A stretch of DNA of 64,000 nucleotides from Pseudomonas fluorescens NCIMB 11764 (GTDB lineage Bacteria; Pseudomonadota; Gammaproteobacteria; Pseudomonadales; Pseudomonadaceae): NCBI RefSeq assembly GCF_000293885.2, contig NZ_CP010945.1, positions 5,104,001 through 5,168,000 on the forward strand. The letters run 5' to 3'. Shown in pieces: positions 60,664 to 64,000 of this stretch. The first letter of the stretch is position 1. Each line of letters starts with the position of its first letter. Made by a program: the position numbers and the translations under genes. Below the pieces are notes generated by a model, which ran no database searches, was not told the origin of the DNA, and worked only from the letters and a program-made list of their open reading frames with translations.

Positions 60664-63300
60664 TTAACGGGACAGGCCGAGCAAATGACTCATCGCCGTC
60701 TTCAGCTTCATCGGCCGCACCGGTTTGTGCATCAAGGTGTGCCCCAGCTCGCGAATCTGCAATTTGAGCTCATTGCTGTAGTTGGCGGTGATCATCATCG
60801 CCGGAATGGCTGAACCGCGCCGGGCGTTGATCCGGGCCACCGCATCCACGCCGTTCTGCTCGTCATCCAGGTGATAATCGGCAATCAGTAAATCCGCTTC
60901 TTCATGGTAGTTATCCACCTGCCGCGCCAGGTCCTGCTCCGACAGCGCCGTCACCACCAGGCACCCCCACCCTTCAAGCAAGGTGCGCATGCCGGCACAG
61001 ATCGCCGCGTCGTTGTCCAGCACCCACACCCGCGCGCCACGCAGACGCTCGAGCATCGGCTCACTCATCTGCAGGCTCGGCGGCGCCATGGGTGCCGTGG
61101 CGCTCAGCGGTACTTCGACGGAAAACATCGAACCCTTGCCCGGCCACGAACGCACGTGAATGCGGTGCCCGAGAATCCCGGCAATTTTCTCGACAATCGC
61201 CAGCCCCAGGCCCAAACCACGATCCTGATCCGGACGCTGCACATCGCCACGCTTGAACTCCTGGAAAATCTCTTCCAGACGGTTATCCGCAATGCCCATG
61301 CCGCTGTCCCAGACTTCGATCGTCAGCCGCTGATGATGACGCCGACAACCGAGCACCACCCGGCCGCTGTAGGTGTAGCGAATCGCGTTGCTCAACAGGT
61401 TGCGCAGGATCCGCGCGAGCAATTGAATGTCGCTGCGCACCAGCGCCGAACACGCGATGAAATGCAGTTCAAGCCCCTCACTGCGGGCCACTTGGGTGTA
61501 CTCGGCGGCGAGGTTTTCCAGCAACTCGCTCAAGGCGAACGGCGCAATGTCGGCCTTGATCACCCCGGCATCGAGTTTGGAAATATCCACCAGGGTGCCC
61601 AACAGGTTTTCCACGTCTTCCAGGGAATTACTGACATTGCGCACCAGAATCTCGTTGGCCACCGGTTCCCGGCGTTCGAGCAAGGCACTGGTAAACAGTC
61701 GCGCTGCATTCAGTGGCTGCAACAAGTCATGGCTGACGGCGGCGAGAAATTTGGTTTTCGACAGGTTGGCCTGTTCGGCTTCGAGCTTGGCTTCGCGCAG
61801 GCGTGATTCAACGCGCCGACGCTCGTCGATCTCGCGCAGCAACTGGTCATTGAGGTTCGTCAGTTCCGCCGTGCGCTCACGTACCCGCAGCTCAAGGTTC
61901 TGATAGGCCTGGTGCAGCGCCTCGGCGGTGCGGCGGCGCTCGGTGATATCGCGGATCAACACGAAAATCCCCACCACCTCCCCGGTGGCCAGCCGATTCG
62001 GCACATAGGAGCGCAGCATGTAGCGCTCCTGATTGTTGATGTTGGTTTCGGCGAACTCGAACGTTACGCTTTCACCGGCCAGTGCCCGGGCCACGTAGGC
62101 TTCCAGCCGCTGATAATGTTGCTCGCTGTGCACCTCGCGCAGGCTCTGCCCGAGCATCACGCCGCGCGGCCAGCAGTACCATTCTTCGTAGACCTTGTTG
62201 GTGAACTCGTAGACCAGATCGGCATTGAGGTAGGCGATCAGTGCCGGTACGTGGTCGGTGATCAGGCGAATCCAGCGCTCGCTTTCGCTCAGCGCTTCGG
62301 CGTGCTGGTAGCGTTCGGTGATGTCGGTGAAGGTGTTGACGAAGCCGCCGGTGGGCAACGGATGGGTGCGGATTTCCAGGACCCGGCCATCGTAGAGGCG
62401 CTGCTCGCATTCCTGCACCGGGCGCCCGTTGCCGTCTCGACTGGCCGGGGTCAACAGGTTCAACTCGCTGTCGGCGATCACTTCGGCGAACGGCCGATGC
62501 GCCGCCACCGGCGCAAGGCCGCTGAGTTCAAGGAAGCGCCGGTTCCACAACTCCAGAATGCCGTCGGCGTTGACCATCGCCACGCCTTGGGACAGGTTGT
62601 CGACCGCCCGTTGCAGCAAATGGGATTTCTGCGCCACCGCCTGCTCGCGGCGCACCGTTTCGCTGAGTTTGACGTCGGTAATGTCGGTGAACAGGATCAC
62701 CCGCCCGCCCTCTTGCGTCGGCCGTTCACTGACTTGCAGCCAGCGACCGTCCTGCAATCGGAACAGCAGATTTTCGTCGGCCTGCCCGCGCGGTTCTTCG
62801 GTGAACAGGCCGGTGGACAGCATCAGCCGCTTGACCTCAGCCAGGCGCATGCCGGCGTTGATCCGCACCCGACTGTTGCCCCAGAACGCCTTGAAGCGGC
62901 TGTTGAACAGCACGATTCGCTGGTCGGCATCGAACAGTACAAAAGCGTCGGAAATGCTCTCGATGGCGTCGATCAGGTGTTGATGCGCGGTTTCTGCACG
63001 CAAGCGCGCTTCGCTGAGCAAATGATTGCCCGACTTGAGTTCGGCCATGGCCTGGTTCAAGGCGTCGGTGCGCTCACGCACCTGTTCGGCCAGCACCACC
63101 GAATGCTGGAACGCCGCGTACGGGTCGTTGCCGCGGGTGATACCGGATTCGATCCGTTCGATCAGCGCGCCATTGATGCGCTGCAGTTTCTGGTTTTCGT
63201 GTCGCAGGCTGGCGACTTGCGCCTGAAGCTCAACGATGTCCAGGGGACCGGCCTCGGGCAATGGCAACCCCGGTGAAGGTCTGGTTGATGTGCATGCCAT
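60664..63300 (-). CDS. nahK: PAS hybrid histidine kinase NahK/ErcS'-like
   Basis: The ATG at 63300 (MACTSTRPSPGLPLPEAG), nine bases after GGAG, gives 878 residues; 63315 is the other start. Order: an N-terminal coiled coil ('VELQAQVASLRHENQKLQRINGALIERIES'); PAS domains ('IESISDAFVLFDADQRIVLFNSRF', 'VDNLSQGVAMVNADGILELWNRRF', 'ITDHVPALIAYLNADLVYEFTNKVYEEW'); a coiled coil; HisKA 'AAVSHDLLQPLNAARLFTSAL'; an ATPase ('LLSNAIRYTYSG', 'GLGLGLAIVEKIAGIL'); and a C-terminal receiver with 'ADLLIADYHLDDEQNG'. It is soluble. The nosP gene overlaps its 5' end by about 70 bp. In P. aeruginosa the homologue is inhibited by NO-bound NosP. Confidence 0.9.
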   Translation of the reverse strand: MACTSTRPSPGLPLPEAGPLDIVELQAQVASLRHENQKLQRINGALIERIESGITRGNDPYAAFQHSVVLAEQVRERTDALNQAMAELKSGNHLLSEARLRAETAHQHLIDAIESISDAFVLFDADQRIVLFNSRFKAFWGNSRVRINAGMRLAEVKRLMLSTGLFTEEPRGQADENLLFRLQDGRWLQVSERPTQEGGRVILFTDITDVKLSETVRREQAVAQKSHLLQRAVDNLSQGVAMVNADGILELWNRRFLELSGLAPVAAHRPFAEVIADSELNLLTPASRDGNGRPVQECEQRLYDGRVLEIRTHPLPTGGFVNTFTDITERYQHAEALSESERWIRLITDHVPALIAYLNADLVYEFTNKVYEEWYCWPRGVMLGQSLREVHSEQHYQRLEAYVARALAGESVTFEFAETNINNQERYMLRSYVPNRLATGEVVGIFVLIRDITERRRTAEALHQAYQNLELRVRERTAELTNLNDQLLREIDERRRVESRLREAKLEAEQANLSKTKFLAAVSHDLLQPLNAARLFTSALLERREPVANEILVRNVSNSLEDVENLLGTLVDISKLDAGVIKADIAPFALSELLENLAAEYTQVARSEGLELHFIACSALVRSDIQLLARILRNLLSNAIRYTYSGRVVLGCRRHHQRLTIEVWDSGMGIADNRLEEIFQEFKRGDVQRPDQDRGLGLGLAIVEKIAGILGHRIHVRSWPGKGSMFSVEVPLSATAPMAPPSLQMSEPMLERLRGARVWVLDNDAAICAGMRTLLEGWGCLVVTALSEQDLARQVDNYHEEADLLIADYHLDDEQNGVDAVARINARRGSAIPAMMITANYSNELKLQIRELGHTLMHKPVRPMKLKTAMSHLLGLSR

Positions 63301-64000
63301 TGAACTGTTCTCCATAGGTGTTGAAACCCATCACCCGCTGGTCCCGCAAAAACATGGCGATCTGCTCGAGGCTGCCGCCGTCTTCCAGTTCCAGACGCCT
63401 GAGAAAACAGTCGCAGCCGATGGTCAGCAACAGATCGCCGAGGCGGTCCTGCAAACCCTCGAACAGATTTTGCAGGTTCGGCAGCATCGGGCCGGGGGTC
63501 ATGACCGTGAGGACGATGCCGTTTTCCACCGCACAGTAGAAACTCAGGCTCAGGTCCGGATGAACCTGCTGGATTGCCCGTACGTAGTACTGATCGTTGA
63601 TCCGCACCGCCAGCGGGTGGGCGGCGAAGACTCGGTGATCGAGCTCGGCGACGGGCACGCCGATGTGCCGGGCGTACTCCTCGGCGGCGGGTTCGGCATT
63701 CAGTTCGAACACCCGGCGCGAAGCACTGTCGGCGCCAGTGACCACCAGTTTTTCCGCCCGCGGCAGGATGTGGTGGGTGGTGAAGACTTCGAAATCCAGC
63801 CAGGTGTTGACCAGCACCACCACCGCCGCGCCACTGTGAAACTCGCCATTAAAATAGACGTGGGTATGGGTCAGGTAATTGTCGTCGCCGGCCGAACCAC
63901 CGAAATGCGGGATGTCGCCCAACGCTGCGCTCAGCGCTGCGAGGACCATTTCTTCACGGCTGGACAAACCATCCAGCAGGGTCAGGGCAAAACTGTTGCC
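63230..64000 (-). CDS. nosP: FIST-domain nitric-oxide sensor NosP (partial)
   Basis: The frame is open to the right edge, so the N-terminus is outside the window. The visible 256 residues hold a FIST N part ('NSFALTLLDGLSSREEMVLAALSAALGDIPHFGGSAGDDNYLTHTHVYFNGEFHSGAAVVVLVN') and a FIST C part ('YYVRAIQQVHPDLSLSFYCAVENGIVLTVMTPGPMLPNLQNLFEGL', 'LLLTIGCDCFLRRLELED', 'RDQRVMGFNTYGEQFNGMHINQTFTGVAI'). The order nosP-nahK, with overlap, is as in P. aeruginosa, where NosP is a haem protein that binds NO and controls NahK. The function follows from that synteny. Confidence 0.87.
   Translation of the reverse strand, partial: GNSFALTLLDGLSSREEMVLAALSAALGDIPHFGGSAGDDNYLTHTHVYFNGEFHSGAAVVVLVNTWLDFEVFTTHHILPRAEKLVVTGADSASRRVFELNAEPAAEEYARHIGVPVAELDHRVFAAHPLAVRINDQYYVRAIQQVHPDLSLSFYCAVENGIVLTVMTPGPMLPNLQNLFEGLQDRLGDLLLTIGCDCFLRRLELEDGGSLEQIAMFLRDQRVMGFNTYGEQFNGMHINQTFTGVAIARGRSPGHR

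Overview
The window looks like chromosome from a member of the Pseudomonas fluorescens group. The evidence is about 60% GC, Pseudomonas-type REP elements (cores such as GAGCCTGCTCGCGA and GAGGGAGCTTGCTCCC) in most gaps, a DUF1652 protein, an OprD-family porin, and Pseudomonas-type gene orders (pyrimidine reduction, ped/exa alcohol oxidation, nosP-nahK). No tRNA, rRNA or CRISPR array was seen.

Layout. 1-565: end of an IS110-family transposase gene. 0.6-14.2 kb: housekeeping and mixed genes (rstAB two-component pair, miaE, tandem universal stress protein, DUF1289 protein, acnB, serine/threonine-type transporter, tautomerase plus TetR, 2-hydroxyacid dehydrogenase, phosphotransferase plus SDR). 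14.2-23.1 kb: an accessory island of unrecognised Ig-like repeat proteins (two large near-duplicates, one truncated copy, one distant relative and one nearly empty slot), together with a small lipoprotein, a DUF1652 protein and a PAS-LuxR regulator. All five slots carry the same promoter design: an 18-bp palindrome ACTGTCA-N4-TGACAGT placed exactly 22 bp from a -10-like hexamer. This is the strongest candidate for an undescribed system in the window.

23.3-31.6 kb: reductive pyrimidine catabolism (ureidopropionase-type amidohydrolase, NCS1 transporter, dihydropyrimidinase, PreT/PreA dihydropyrimidine dehydrogenase, RutR-like TetR). The divergent intergenic region has two strong palindromes. 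31.76-32.1 kb holds the eroded remains of copC and copD. 32.2-36.5 kb: a uronate/aldarate set (OprD porin, uronate dehydrogenase, SMP-30 lactonase, aldose epimerase).

36.5-64 kb: a complete PQQ-dependent alcohol oxidation (ped/exa) supercluster. It contains a hybrid kinase and ercA, pqqABCDE, the aldehyde dehydrogenase exaC, a lanthanide-type dehydrogenase (pedH) and a calcium-type one (pedE), cytochrome c550, the quinoprotein 'relay' proteins (binding protein, SoxYZ-like carrier, Zn hydrolase), pedS2/pedR2, a PQQ-associated ABC system, the regulator pedR1, and nahK/nosP at the right edge. A shared CAGTACC-WW-GGTAGTA-like box lies 75-120 bp upstream of at least five ped transcription units. 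PQQ made by Pqq proteins feeds PedH/PedE in the periplasm, electrons pass to PedF, and aldehydes are taken by ExaC.

All calls are from reading the sequence. No database search was run. Family names and synteny statements are from general knowledge, and start sites are chosen from visible ribosome-binding sites and expected family N-termini.
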